64,000 nt of DNA from Pseudomonas lini (GTDB taxonomy: Bacteria > Pseudomonadota > Gammaproteobacteria > Pseudomonadales > Pseudomonadaceae). Below, piece by piece: positions 34,136 through 41,671 of this stretch. The DNA lies in the NCBI RefSeq assembly GCF_030812475.1, contig NZ_JAUSSR010000009.1, positions 186,001 to 250,000 of the forward strand, in the 5' to 3' direction. Numbering within the stretch: the stretch's first letter is position 1; each line of letters opens with the position of its first letter. Position numbers and translations under genes: made by a program. Below the pieces are notes generated by a model, which did not search any database, was not told the origin of the DNA, and was given only the letters and a program-made list of their open reading frames with translations.

Positions 34136-35323
34136 TCAGCGAACTTTCGAGTCGCTGCGGGCAATACGGCCGAGCACGCTGTCGGCAATGATGTTGCGCT
34201 GTATCTGATTGGTGCCTTCGATGATCTGCACGACTTTGGCATCACGGAAATACCGATTGATCGGGTATTCATTGGAAATGCCTGCCGCACCGAACAGTTG
34301 CACCGCGTCTGTGGCAACCTTCATCGCAACATCGGAGGCAAACAATTTCGACATGGCCGCCATCGGGGCCAGGGTGCGTCCTGACACTCCGGCGTCGACC
34401 ATGGACGCGGTGCGGTAGACGAGCTGCCGTGCGGCTTCGGTTTGCGTCACCATGTCCGCAACCATCCAGCGTATCCCCTGGAAGTCGCTGACTTTCTGCT
34501 TGAAGGCCACGCGGTTCTGGATGTAATCGACCGAATGATCGATAGCGCCCTGTGCCAGGCCCACCGCTCGAGCGGCCACCAAGGGGCGACTGGTATTGAG
34601 GGCTTCCATAGCAACTTTGAAACCTTCACCGCCTTCAGGGCCCACGCGGTTGGCGACCGGAATGAAGGCGTTGTCGAAGAACAGCGGGCAGGCCGCGACC
34701 CCCCGTGCACCCATCTTGTGTTCCGGCGCGCCGATGGTCAGTCCTTCCGTACCCCGGTCAACAATAAAGAGATTGATGCCCAGGGCCGAGCCGTCCTCGG
34801 CCACCGTCTTGGCGGCTACCAGGATGAAGTCAGCCATGTTGGAGTTGGTGCACCAGATCTTGGCGCCGTTGAGGACGTAGCCGCCTTCGGTTCGACGTGC
34901 GGAAGTCTTGATGCCTGAGACATCAGAGCCGCTTTGCGGCTCGGTGATCGACAGCGCGCCGCGCAAGTCGCCACTGGCCAGCCCTGGCAGCAAGCGTTGT
35001 TTTTGCTCATCGGTTCCACCGGCAAGGATGGCGCCGAACGGGGTCCATTGCACGACCAGGAGATAGCCGGTGTTGTAGCAGACCCGGCCCAGTTCCTCGA
35101 CGGCGATGCAGGCGGACAGCAAGCTGTTGGTGCCGCCGTACTCGGTTGGGAAGGGGAGTGCGAACAGCCCCAGCTCCTTGAGCAGGGCAAACATGTCATG
35201 GGGATATTCCGCCGTGCGGTCGATCTCATCCGCTCTGGGCGCGACCTTTTCCCGGGCAACCCGACGGATCAGGTCCTGGATTTCTCGCTGTTCATCGGTC
35301 AATTCGTAATTCACGGTTTTCAT
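34136..35323 (-). CDS. Acyl-CoA dehydrogenase with canonical catalytic Glu
   Basis: 395 residues if started at the ATG at 35323 (MKTVNYELTDEQ, GGAG very close); ATGs at 35335 and 35353 are alternatives without clear binding sites. It has the normal SITEPQSGSDVSGIKT flavin loop and the C-terminal IIEGTNQIQRNIIA with Glu369 as the catalytic base, so it is a standard homotetrameric ACAD unlike the paired ones elsewhere. It is first in the operon with MaoC, CaiB, BadH-like and BadI-like genes. By analogy with the AliB step it may desaturate a cyclohexanecarboxyl-CoA-type ring next to the thioester. Confidence 0.92.
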   Translation of the reverse strand: MKTVNYELTDEQREIQDLIRRVAREKVAPRADEIDRTAEYPHDMFALLKELGLFALPFPTEYGGTNSLLSACIAVEELGRVCYNTGYLLVVQWTPFGAILAGGTDEQKQRLLPGLASGDLRGALSITEPQSGSDVSGIKTSARRTEGGYVLNGAKIWCTNSNMADFILVAAKTVAEDGSALGINLFIVDRGTEGLTIGAPEHKMGARGVAACPLFFDNAFIPVANRVGPEGGEGFKVAMEALNTSRPLVAARAVGLAQGAIDHSVDYIQNRVAFKQKVSDFQGIRWMVADMVTQTEAARQLVYRTASMVDAGVSGRTLAPMAAMSKLFASDVAMKVATDAVQLFGAAGISNEYPINRYFRDAKVVQIIEGTNQIQRNIIADSVLGRIARSDSKVR

Positions 35324-35383
35324 GGCTCCAGTCATGGACTGCACCCGCTGCATGATCGGTCGCTACAGGGCAAGGTGATATTC

Positions 35384-35415
35384 TGAACGATGTTCGTAAA
35401 AGTAAACGACGGTCA
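35384..35415. promoter_or_regulatory. Tandem operators upstream of the ACAD-BadH-BadI operon
   Basis: TGAAC-GAT-GTTCG (35384-35396) matches 9/10 and TAAAC-GAC-GGTCA (35403-35415) matches 8/10. The two start exactly 19 bp apart. They lie about 30-60 bp upstream of the possible starts of the reverse ACAD gene. Confidence 0.68.
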
Positions 35416-35438
35416 TCGAAAGTGTCAAGCTGATGTGA

Positions 35439-35454
35439 GCGGACATTTGTCCGC
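35439..35454. promoter_or_regulatory. Perfect palindrome GCGGACA-TT-TGTCCGC
   Basis: Perfect 7-bp arms around TT, in the middle of the divergent ACAD/DUF35 region. It differs in sequence from the cluster operator, so it is probably a site for another regulator. No second copy was noticed. Confidence 0.4.
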
Positions 35455-35557
35455 GTGTGCTTCGATATCTGGGCGTAACCAGAGTGTGCGGGCGTTTCGG
35501 TCCGTCTTGAAAAATTTTGCGAAGGGTCAAACGAGCGACAAATATTAGAAATTAATG

Positions 35558-35570
35558 GAAACGCCGTTTC
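35558..35570. promoter_or_regulatory. Inverted repeat GAAAC-GCC-GTTTC
   Basis: Perfect 5-bp arms with a 3-bp spacer, about 120 bp before the DUF35 start. It shares only AAC-N3-GTT with the main operator. PsrA of Pseudomonas binds GAAAC-N4-GTTTC, but the spacer here is 3, so assignment is uncertain. Confidence 0.3.
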
Positions 35571-35641
35571 GCATAGTGCATAAGAGTAGGCAGAGCCGCC
35601 GTCGATGGCTTGACGAATTACGAAGCTAGCGTTTACTATTC

Positions 35642-35654
35642 GGAACGATGTTCA
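35642..35654. promoter_or_regulatory. Operator GGAAC-GAT-GTTCA upstream of the DUF35-thiolase operon
   Basis: Matches the palindrome at 9 of 10 positions and lies 33 bp before the DUF35 start. It is preceded by GTTTACTATTC (35631-35641), a stretch also found next to the operator at 25719. Confidence 0.65.
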
Positions 35655-35686
35655 TAAAAACATAGCCGCTTGTCACTGGAGAGCTC

Positions 35687-36055
35687 ATGCAAAGCCTGCA
35701 GCCAGAATCCGACTACCAACGGTTCCTTAATGAGGGACGCTTCATGTTGCAGCGCAGTCGCCAGAACGGTGGCTACTTCTTCTATCCGCGCGTCGCCCAG
35801 CCTGGAACCGGAAACACCGACCTGGAGTGGGTGCAAGCCAGCGGACTGGGCGTGGTCTACTCCTCGACCGTGGTCCGCCAGCGTCCTCCAACGCCTAACT
35901 ACAATGTGGCGTTGATTGATCTGGAGGAGGGCGTACGGATGATGTCTCGTGTCGAAGGGGTGCCGCCTGAAGAGGTGCGCATCGGTATGCCGGTGCGGGC
36001 AAAGATCGTAGCGCTGGACGCTGATGCGTCGGTGCTGGTGTTCGAGCCAGTCTGA
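35687..36055 (+). CDS. DUF35 OB-fold protein without zinc ribbon cysteines
   Basis: 122 residues. The pattern FYPR, LEWVQASGLGVVYS and VALIDLEEGVRMMSRV is that of DUF35 OB-fold proteins that pair with thiolase-like enzymes. Normal members have an N-terminal zinc ribbon with four Cys; here the matching stretch is LQRSRQNGGYFFYPR and the whole protein has no Cys at all. The thiolase-like partner is 58 nt downstream. In ChsH2/Ltp2 and related systems the DUF35 domain forms a complex with a thiolase-like aldolase. It is first in the 15-gene operon. Confidence 0.88.
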   Translation: MQSLQPESDYQRFLNEGRFMLQRSRQNGGYFFYPRVAQPGTGNTDLEWVQASGLGVVYSSTVVRQRPPTPNYNVALIDLEEGVRMMSRVEGVPPEEVRIGMPVRAKIVALDADASVLVFEPV

Positions 36056-36113
36056 TCGGCGCGGTGCACAATAATTGCAAACCTGCAGCCATAACAACAA
36101 AGGCAGGAAACTA

Positions 36114-37265
36114 ATGAATCAAAGTCTACGTGGACAAACGGCCATTGTGGCGGGCGCCACTTATGGGATGGGCGAAGCCCCTGGTCTGTCATCCATGGAC
36201 CTGGCAGCAGCGGCCAGCGTTCGCGCACTGGCACAGGTGGGGTTGACGCCAGCGGATGTGGATGGACTGTTCGTCAGCGTACCCGACGACATGCTCTCCG
36301 GCCTGACCTTCTCGGAATATCTGGGTATCCATCCGCGCTTTACCGACAACAATCGTACCGGTGGATCGGCGTTTCAGATTTACGCCCACACCGCTGCAAT
36401 GGCTCTGGCTGCGGGGCAGATCGATGTAGCTCTCATTGCCTATGGCAGCAACCAGAAAAGCTCGTCCGGCAAGCTGGTGCAATCGTCGCGCCCATCGCCT
36501 TGGGAAACCCCGTACCGGCCGATGAATCCGGTGTCTTCGTACGCGCTGGCCGCCGCCAGGCACATGCATCAGTACGGCACCACGCGCGAGCAGCTCGCCG
36601 AAGTCGCTGTTGCAGCGCGTAAATGGGCACAGCTCAATCCGGACGCTTATATGCGCGATCCCTTGAGCATCGATGATGTGTTGAATGCGCGAATGGTGTC
36701 CGATCCGTTGACTGTGCGTGACTGTTGCCTGGTGACCGATGGTGCTGCGGCCGTAGTCATGGTCCGAGCCGACCGTGCCCGTGACCTGGTTGCCCGACCG
36801 GCTTATCTGTTGGGCGCAGGTTCGGCCACTTCACACCGCGAGATTGCTTCGATGCCCGACCTGACCGTCACCGCTGCTCGTGAATCAGGGCAGCGTGCCT
36901 ATGCCATGGCGGGCGTCGACCCCAAGGACATTGATGTCGTCATGCTTTACGACGCGTTCACCATCAATCCGATCCTGTTTCTCGAAGACCTGGGGTTCTG
37001 TCCGAAAGGCGAAGGCGGTCGATTCGTGTCAGGAGGCGCCATTGCCCCCGGCGGAACACTGGCGGTCAATACCAATGGCGGTGGACTCTCGTGCGTCCAT
37101 CCCGGCATGTATGGCCTGTTCACCATGGTCGAGGCCACCCAGCAGTTGATGGGCCAATGCGGCGCGCGCCAAGTGCCGCAGGCCAGGCTCGCGATTGCCC
37201 ACGGCAATGGCGGCGTGTTGTCCAGCCAGGCGACGTTGATTCTTGGTACGGAGGACACGCTGTGA
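36114..37265 (+). CDS. Thiolase-like (SCP2/Ltp2-type) protein, probable retro-aldolase
   Basis: 383 residues from the ATG at 36114 (AGGCAGGA upstream). Thiolase fold of the SCP2/lipid-transfer group. The usual nucleophile position is in TGGSAFQIY (residues 82-90) with no Cys. The conserved MLYDAFTINP (278-286) and GGGLSCVHPGMYG (322-334) with Tyr279, His329 and Tyr333 resemble Ltp2-type aldolases, which use Tyr rather than Cys. Such enzymes cleave 3-hydroxyacyl-CoAs with a tertiary alcohol, releasing acetyl- or propionyl-CoA and a ketone. The DUF35 partner precedes it. It would solve a beta-branch block in a terpenoid- or steroid-like chain. Confidence 0.87.
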   Translation: MNQSLRGQTAIVAGATYGMGEAPGLSSMDLAAAASVRALAQVGLTPADVDGLFVSVPDDMLSGLTFSEYLGIHPRFTDNNRTGGSAFQIYAHTAAMALAAGQIDVALIAYGSNQKSSSGKLVQSSRPSPWETPYRPMNPVSSYALAAARHMHQYGTTREQLAEVAVAARKWAQLNPDAYMRDPLSIDDVLNARMVSDPLTVRDCCLVTDGAAAVVMVRADRARDLVARPAYLLGAGSATSHREIASMPDLTVTAARESGQRAYAMAGVDPKDIDVVMLYDAFTINPILFLEDLGFCPKGEGGRFVSGGAIAPGGTLAVNTNGGGLSCVHPGMYGLFTMVEATQQLMGQCGARQVPQARLAIAHGNGGVLSSQATLILGTEDTL

Positions 37266-38059
37266 GCCAGGAGCCGACCATTACCGATTCAATCGTTCAA
37301 GTCGAGCAGTCTGACGACGTTGCCGTTGTGACCTTGAACTACCCTCAGCGACGTAATGCATTTTCGCTGAAAATGCGCGAAACCCTGTATGAGGTCCTTT
37401 ACCGGCTGATGTATGAGGACGGCTCTTGCCGGGCCATCGTCCTGACCGGCGCCAACGGCGTCTTCTGCGCCGGCGGCGATATTTCCGAGATGAAGGAACG
37501 CACGGTGATGCAATACCGTGAACGTAACCTTTTGCCGTTGAATATCTTCCGCCTGCTGGTCGAAGGGCCCAAGGCCGTGATCGCAGCGGTCGAAGGGTTC
37601 GCCATGGGTGCGGGGGTTTCTTTGGCAGCGGCCAGTGATTATGTGGTCTGTGCGCCCGATACGCGTTATGCCTGCGCCTTCGTGAAGGTCGGCCTGATGC
37701 CTGATACAGGTCTTTTCTGGTCGCTCGCCCAAAGGGTCGGTGCCGCCAAGGCGCGTGAGTTGATGCTTACCGCTGACGAGTTCAACGGCGAGCAAGCGCT
37801 GCGCATCGGATTTGCAAACCAACTGGCACCATCGGGCGAAACCCGTCAGGCCGCCGTCGACATCGCCCGCCAATATGCGCTCATGCCGCCGTTGGCGCTC
37901 GCACACCTGAAAGCTGCACTGGCCAACGGCATTGGTTCGCTCGATCAGGCGATCGAAACCGAGGTCAATCTGCAGCCGATCATGCGTCGCAGCCAGGACC
38001 ACCAGGAAGCCGCCAAGGCCTTCATGGAAAAACGTCCTGCCGTATTCGTTGGCAATTGA
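37262..38059 (+). CDS. PaaG-like crotonase (tandem copy 1 of 3)
   Basis: 265 residues. The start is a GTG at 37262 with GGAGGA 7 nt upstream, and it overlaps the stop of the thiolase-like gene. The oxyanion segment is VFCAGGDISEM; the second is GFAMGAGVSLAAASD. The catalytic loop reads VGLMPDTG, with Asp where hydratases have Glu/Gly, as in PaaG and Delta3-Delta2 enoyl-CoA isomerases. It ends MEKRPAVFVGN. It is paralogous to the next two genes. A double-bond shift in an enoyl-CoA is the most likely activity; hydration is not excluded. Confidence 0.9.
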   Translation: MSQEPTITDSIVQVEQSDDVAVVTLNYPQRRNAFSLKMRETLYEVLYRLMYEDGSCRAIVLTGANGVFCAGGDISEMKERTVMQYRERNLLPLNIFRLLVEGPKAVIAAVEGFAMGAGVSLAAASDYVVCAPDTRYACAFVKVGLMPDTGLFWSLAQRVGAAKARELMLTADEFNGEQALRIGFANQLAPSGETRQAAVDIARQYALMPPLALAHLKAALANGIGSLDQAIETEVNLQPIMRRSQDHQEAAKAFMEKRPAVFVGN

Positions 38060-38069
38060 GGAGAGCGCA

Positions 38070-38858
38070 ATGTCCGAACATACCGACGAACGTATTCAAG
38101 TCACCCGCGATGGCGAAGTGGCGATCATCACCCTGAACAATCCCGGACGGCGTAATGCGATGGGCCGCCAGATGCGCCTCGCGTTGCGCGACACGGTGCA
38201 TCGGCTCATGGTCGCTGACCCCGAGTCACGTGCCATCGTCCTGACCGGTGCGGGCGGGCAATTCAGCGCCGGCGCCGATATCTCCGAAATGACCAAGCGA
38301 ACCGTGTTGCAGAGTCGGGAAATACTCGAAGAATCCTGTGAAGTGGTGCGTGATTTGCTCGGGGGGCCGAAACCGGTCGTGACGGCAGTGGAGGGCGTGG
38401 CTTTTGGTGCCGGTCTTTCGCTGGCGGTGGCGAGCGACTATCTGGTGGCGGCATCCAGCGCCAGGTTTTGTGCGGCGTTTCTGCGTATCGGACTGATTCC
38501 CGATACCGGCGTGCTGTGGACGCTGCCCAAGAAGATTGGGCCGGCCAAGGCCCGCGAGTTGCTGTCACTGGCGCGTGAAATCGACGGCGTCGAAGCGGGG
38601 CGTATCGGCCTGGCTAACCGGGTTGTCGAGCCCGGACAGGCGCTGAGCGCGGCCATCGACTACGCCAAGACCCTGGCCAAGCTGCCACCGCTTGGCGTGG
38701 CATTGACCAAAGCAGCGTTGACGTTCTCGTCCGATGACATGGACGCCGCACTGCGCGCCGAGATCGACTTCCAGCCGCTGTTGCGCCAATCGAGTGACCA
38801 TATCGAGGCGGCCAATGCCTTCCTCGAAAAGCGCTCCCCTGTATTCACTGGCCAATAA
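38070..38858 (+). CDS. PaaG-like crotonase (tandem copy 2 of 3)
   Basis: 262 residues, ATG at 38070 after GAGGAG. It aligns end to end with its neighbours. It differs at the first oxyanion segment (QFSAGADISEM, Ala for the second Gly) and reads IGLIPDTG at the catalytic loop. It is the most divergent of the three in the N-terminal half, suggesting that it has its own substrate or isomer. It lies 10 nt after copy 1. Confidence 0.9.
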   Translation: MSEHTDERIQVTRDGEVAIITLNNPGRRNAMGRQMRLALRDTVHRLMVADPESRAIVLTGAGGQFSAGADISEMTKRTVLQSREILEESCEVVRDLLGGPKPVVTAVEGVAFGAGLSLAVASDYLVAASSARFCAAFLRIGLIPDTGVLWTLPKKIGPAKARELLSLAREIDGVEAGRIGLANRVVEPGQALSAAIDYAKTLAKLPPLGVALTKAALTFSSDDMDAALRAEIDFQPLLRQSSDHIEAANAFLEKRSPVFTGQ

Positions 38859-38868
38859 GGAACCTGTG

Positions 38869-39660
38869 ATGACTCAACACAGCGACATCGTCCAGGTAGA
38901 ACATCGGGGCAGCGTGGCAATCGTCACCATGAACTATCCCGAACGACGCAACGCCTTCTCGTTGAATATGCGTTTGGCACTGCTGGAAACCTTCCACCGG
39001 CTGCACCACCAGGACGACAGCTGCCGTGCCATCGTGCTGACTGGTGCTGGCGGACATTTCTGTGCCGGCGGCGACTTGTCTGAAATGACTACCGTATCGC
39101 CTTCGTTGCTGCAGATGCGCGAGCGCATCAGCATCGGTGTGCGCCTATTTCGATTGCTGTTCACCGGAGACAAACCGGTGGTCGCGGCGGTAGAGGGCAA
39201 CTGCATGGGCGCCGGCATTTCGTTGGCCGCCGCCTGTGACCTGGCGGTCGGTAGCGAAGCGGCCAAGTTGGCCTGCGTTTTCGTCAAGGTCGGCCTGCTA
39301 CCCGATACAGGCCTGTTGTGGACCCTTCCGCAGAAAGTCGGCGCAAGCAAGGCTCGCGAACTGATGCTGGGTGCAGAACCTTTCGATGGCATCCAGGCGG
39401 GGCAATTCGGCCTCTTCAATCAGGTCGTCGCACCAGGCGAAGCCCTGGAAGCGGCTGTGGTTCGAGCTCAGCACCTGGCAGCGTTGCCGCCGGTCACCCT
39501 GGCCTTGCTCAAGTCATCGCTGGTACGTGGCGGCGACAGCATCGAGGCCGCATGGCGCCGGGAGGTGGATCTCAACCCGCTGACCCGCCAGACCCAGGAT
39601 CACCAGGAGGCTGTTACGGCCTTCATGGAAAAACGTCAACCCAATTTCAGCGGGAATTGA
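38869..39660 (+). CDS. PaaG-like crotonase (tandem copy 3 of 3)
   Basis: 263 residues, ATG at 38869 after AAGGA. It has HFCAGGDLSEM, GNCMGAGISLAAACD and VGLLPDTG. It is closer to copy 1 than to copy 2: the stretches RRNAFSL and SCRAIVLTGA are common to copies 1 and 3. Its middle section carries an insertion-like stretch (TTVSPSLLQ). It ends 3 nt before the next gene, so coupling is tight. Confidence 0.9.
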   Translation: MTQHSDIVQVEHRGSVAIVTMNYPERRNAFSLNMRLALLETFHRLHHQDDSCRAIVLTGAGGHFCAGGDLSEMTTVSPSLLQMRERISIGVRLFRLLFTGDKPVVAAVEGNCMGAGISLAAACDLAVGSEAAKLACVFVKVGLLPDTGLLWTLPQKVGASKARELMLGAEPFDGIQAGQFGLFNQVVAPGEALEAAVVRAQHLAALPPVTLALLKSSLVRGGDSIEAAWRREVDLNPLTRQTQDHQEAVTAFMEKRQPNFSGN

Positions 39661-39663
39661 ACC

Positions 39664-40515
39664 ATGTTTGCGAGCAACCTTTTGGCAGGCAAAAAAATCC
39701 TGATTACCGGTGGTGGTACCGGATTGGGCAAGAGCATCGGCCGACGTTTCCTGGAGCTGGGCGCGGAGCTGGTCATCGCCGGTCGGCGCAAGGAAGTGCT
39801 GGACGCTACCGCTGAGGAGTTTCGCGATGCACTGCCGACAGCGCAAGTCAGTACCGTGCAGGCCGATGTGCGCGACGCTGAGTCGGTCGAAGCCATGATG
39901 GAAGAGATCTGGCGCAGCGGGCCTTTGGACGTGCTCATGTGTAACGCTGCCGCCAATTTCATCGCACGCACCGAGACGCTGTCGCCGCGAGCGGTGGACG
40001 CGGTGCTGGATATCGTCCTGCACGGCAGCTTCTATTGCGCCATCGCCGCCGGTAAGCGCTGGATCGCCGAGGGGCGTGGCGGCAATGTGATCAGCACCGT
40101 TTCCACCCCGACCATGACCGGATCGGCGTTCACCGCGCCCAGCGCTGCCGCCAAAGCCGGGGTGCTGGCCATGACCCGCAGCCTGGCCGTGGAATGGGGG
40201 CCCAAGGGCATTCGTCTCAATTGCGTGGCCCCCGGGTTGTTTCCAACACCTGGTGCGTGGGAGCAGCTCTATCCACCGGGTTCGCAGGTCGAACCCCAGG
40301 AAAAGAGCGTTCCGCTGCGCCGTTTTGGCGACCATCGCGAATTGGCGGACCTGTACAGCTATCTGGCCAGTGAGGGCTCCGCCTATATCAACGGCGAAAT
40401 GATCGTGATGGATGGCGGGCGCTGGATGCAGGGTGTGGGCGGGCCGAGCTTCCGTGCCATGCAGGACTGGAACGAAGACCAGTGGCAGGCCATGCGCGGC
40501 CAAGGGCGTTCATGA
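39664..40515 (+). CDS. 2,4-dienoyl-CoA reductase-like SDR
   Basis: 283 residues, SDR fold with TGGGTGLG at 15-22. The Tyr of the usual YxxxK is replaced by Ser160 in APSAAAKAG (Lys164 retained). This is the normal pattern of peroxisomal and mitochondrial-type 2,4-dienoyl-CoA reductases, not a defect. It would use NADPH to reduce a 2,4-dienoyl-CoA formed from an unsaturated chain. It sits directly after the three isomerase-like ECHs, which supports handling of double bonds at odd positions. Confidence 0.87.
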   Translation: MFASNLLAGKKILITGGGTGLGKSIGRRFLELGAELVIAGRRKEVLDATAEEFRDALPTAQVSTVQADVRDAESVEAMMEEIWRSGPLDVLMCNAAANFIARTETLSPRAVDAVLDIVLHGSFYCAIAAGKRWIAEGRGGNVISTVSTPTMTGSAFTAPSAAAKAGVLAMTRSLAVEWGPKGIRLNCVAPGLFPTPGAWEQLYPPGSQVEPQEKSVPLRRFGDHRELADLYSYLASEGSAYINGEMIVMDGGRWMQGVGGPSFRAMQDWNEDQWQAMRGQGRS

Positions 40516-40516
40516 T

Positions 40517-41662
40517 ATGAGCGGTCCACTGACGGGAATCAAAATCGTCGAGCTGGCCGGTATTGGTCCGGGTCCGATGTGCGCGATGCTACTGGCCGAC
40601 CTGGGGGCGACCGTCATTCGTGTCGACCGCAAGCAGCCTGCCAAGCTCGGTATCGAGCGTCCGTTGCAGTACAACACCCTGCTGCGTAACCGCTATGCGA
40701 TTGCTGTCGATCTCAAGGATCCAGCGGGTGTGGAGACGGTACTGCAGTTAGTAGAGCAGGCAGATGCTCTGATAGAAGGATTCCGTCCTGGCGTCACTGA
40801 ACGCCTGGGCTTGGGGCCGGAGGAGTGTCTGGCCCGCAACCCACGGCTGATTTATGGCCGCATGACTGGCTGGGGCCAGCAGGGCCCGATGGCCAAATAT
40901 GCCGGTCACGACCTCAACTACCTGGCACTCACCGGCGTTCTCGACGCGATTGGCCGTGAAGGTCAGCCGCCGACGATCCCGCTGAACCTGCTGGGTGACT
41001 ACGCGGGCGGTTCGTTGTACCTGGCGCTCGGTCTGCTGGCCGGCATCCTTGAGGCCAAAGGTTCGGGCAAGGGTCAAGTGGTGGACGCGGCGATCGTGGA
41101 CGGTACGGCGCACCTGGCGACTACGTTCTTCGGCATGATGGCTGCCGGCATCTGGAAGGAGGGACGCGGGACCAACATTACCGACAGCGGCTCGCCTTTC
41201 TACGATTGCTATGCTTGCGCCGATGGCAAGTACATCAGTGTGGGTCCCATTGAAAGCAAGTTCTACGACGAGCTGCTGCGCCTCATGGATCTGGACCCGC
41301 ATCTTTTGGGAGAGCAGATGGATCGCTCCGCCTGGGCCAATGCCAAGCAGGTGCTCGCCGAGCGCTTCAGCAGCCGCACCCGGGACGAATGGGTCGCGCT
41401 GCTGGAGGCCAGTGATGCCTGCGCTGCCGGGGTCTTGAGTTTTACCGAGGCCGCCGACCATCCGCATCTGCGCGCACGGGGCACCTTCATCGAAGTCGAC
41501 GGTGTGACTCAGCCTGCGCCTGCACCCCGTTTCTCGCGCAGCGTCCCGCAAACCCCCTTTGCACCCCAGCCCATCACACCGTCGAACACCGATACCGCAT
41601 TGTCCGCCTGGTTCGCCCCGGATCGGGTCGCCCAATTGCGTGAATGCGGCATCATTGATTGA
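40517..41662 (+). CDS. Alpha-methylacyl-CoA racemase
   Basis: 381 residues from the ATG at 40517, 1 nt after the SDR stop. It belongs to the CaiB fold but to the AMACR/Mcr branch: GRMTGWGQQGP (114-124), AGHDLNYLALTG (129-140) with the His131-Asp132 pair, NLLGDYAGGS (157-166) with Asp161, and SVGPIESKFY with Glu247. These match the catalytic His, Asp and Glu of Mcr. It interconverts 2R and 2S methyl-branched acyl-CoAs so that the S-specific ACADs can act. Its presence implies a 2-methyl-branched intermediate. Confidence 0.9.
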   Translation: MSGPLTGIKIVELAGIGPGPMCAMLLADLGATVIRVDRKQPAKLGIERPLQYNTLLRNRYAIAVDLKDPAGVETVLQLVEQADALIEGFRPGVTERLGLGPEECLARNPRLIYGRMTGWGQQGPMAKYAGHDLNYLALTGVLDAIGREGQPPTIPLNLLGDYAGGSLYLALGLLAGILEAKGSGKGQVVDAAIVDGTAHLATTFFGMMAAGIWKEGRGTNITDSGSPFYDCYACADGKYISVGPIESKFYDELLRLMDLDPHLLGEQMDRSAWANAKQVLAERFSSRTRDEWVALLEASDACAAGVLSFTEAADHPHLRARGTFIEVDGVTQPAPAPRFSRSVPQTPFAPQPITPSNTDTALSAWFAPDRVAQLRECGIID

Positions 41663-41671
41663 GGAAACTCC

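Larger units (their letters stand above)
35324..35686. other. Divergent intergenic region, about 330-360 bp
   Basis: It holds two operator groups, at 35384-35415 for the reverse ACAD operon and at 35642-35654 for the forward DUF35 operon, plus a perfect palindrome at 35439-35454 and a GAAAC-N3-GTTTC repeat at 35558-35570. I see no gene. Confidence 0.6.

Noticed and set aside
39664..40515. Loss of the catalytic Tyr in the SDR at 39664, seen at first as an inactivating change
   Set aside because: Ser in this place with Lys kept is the normal pattern of 2,4-dienoyl-CoA reductases.
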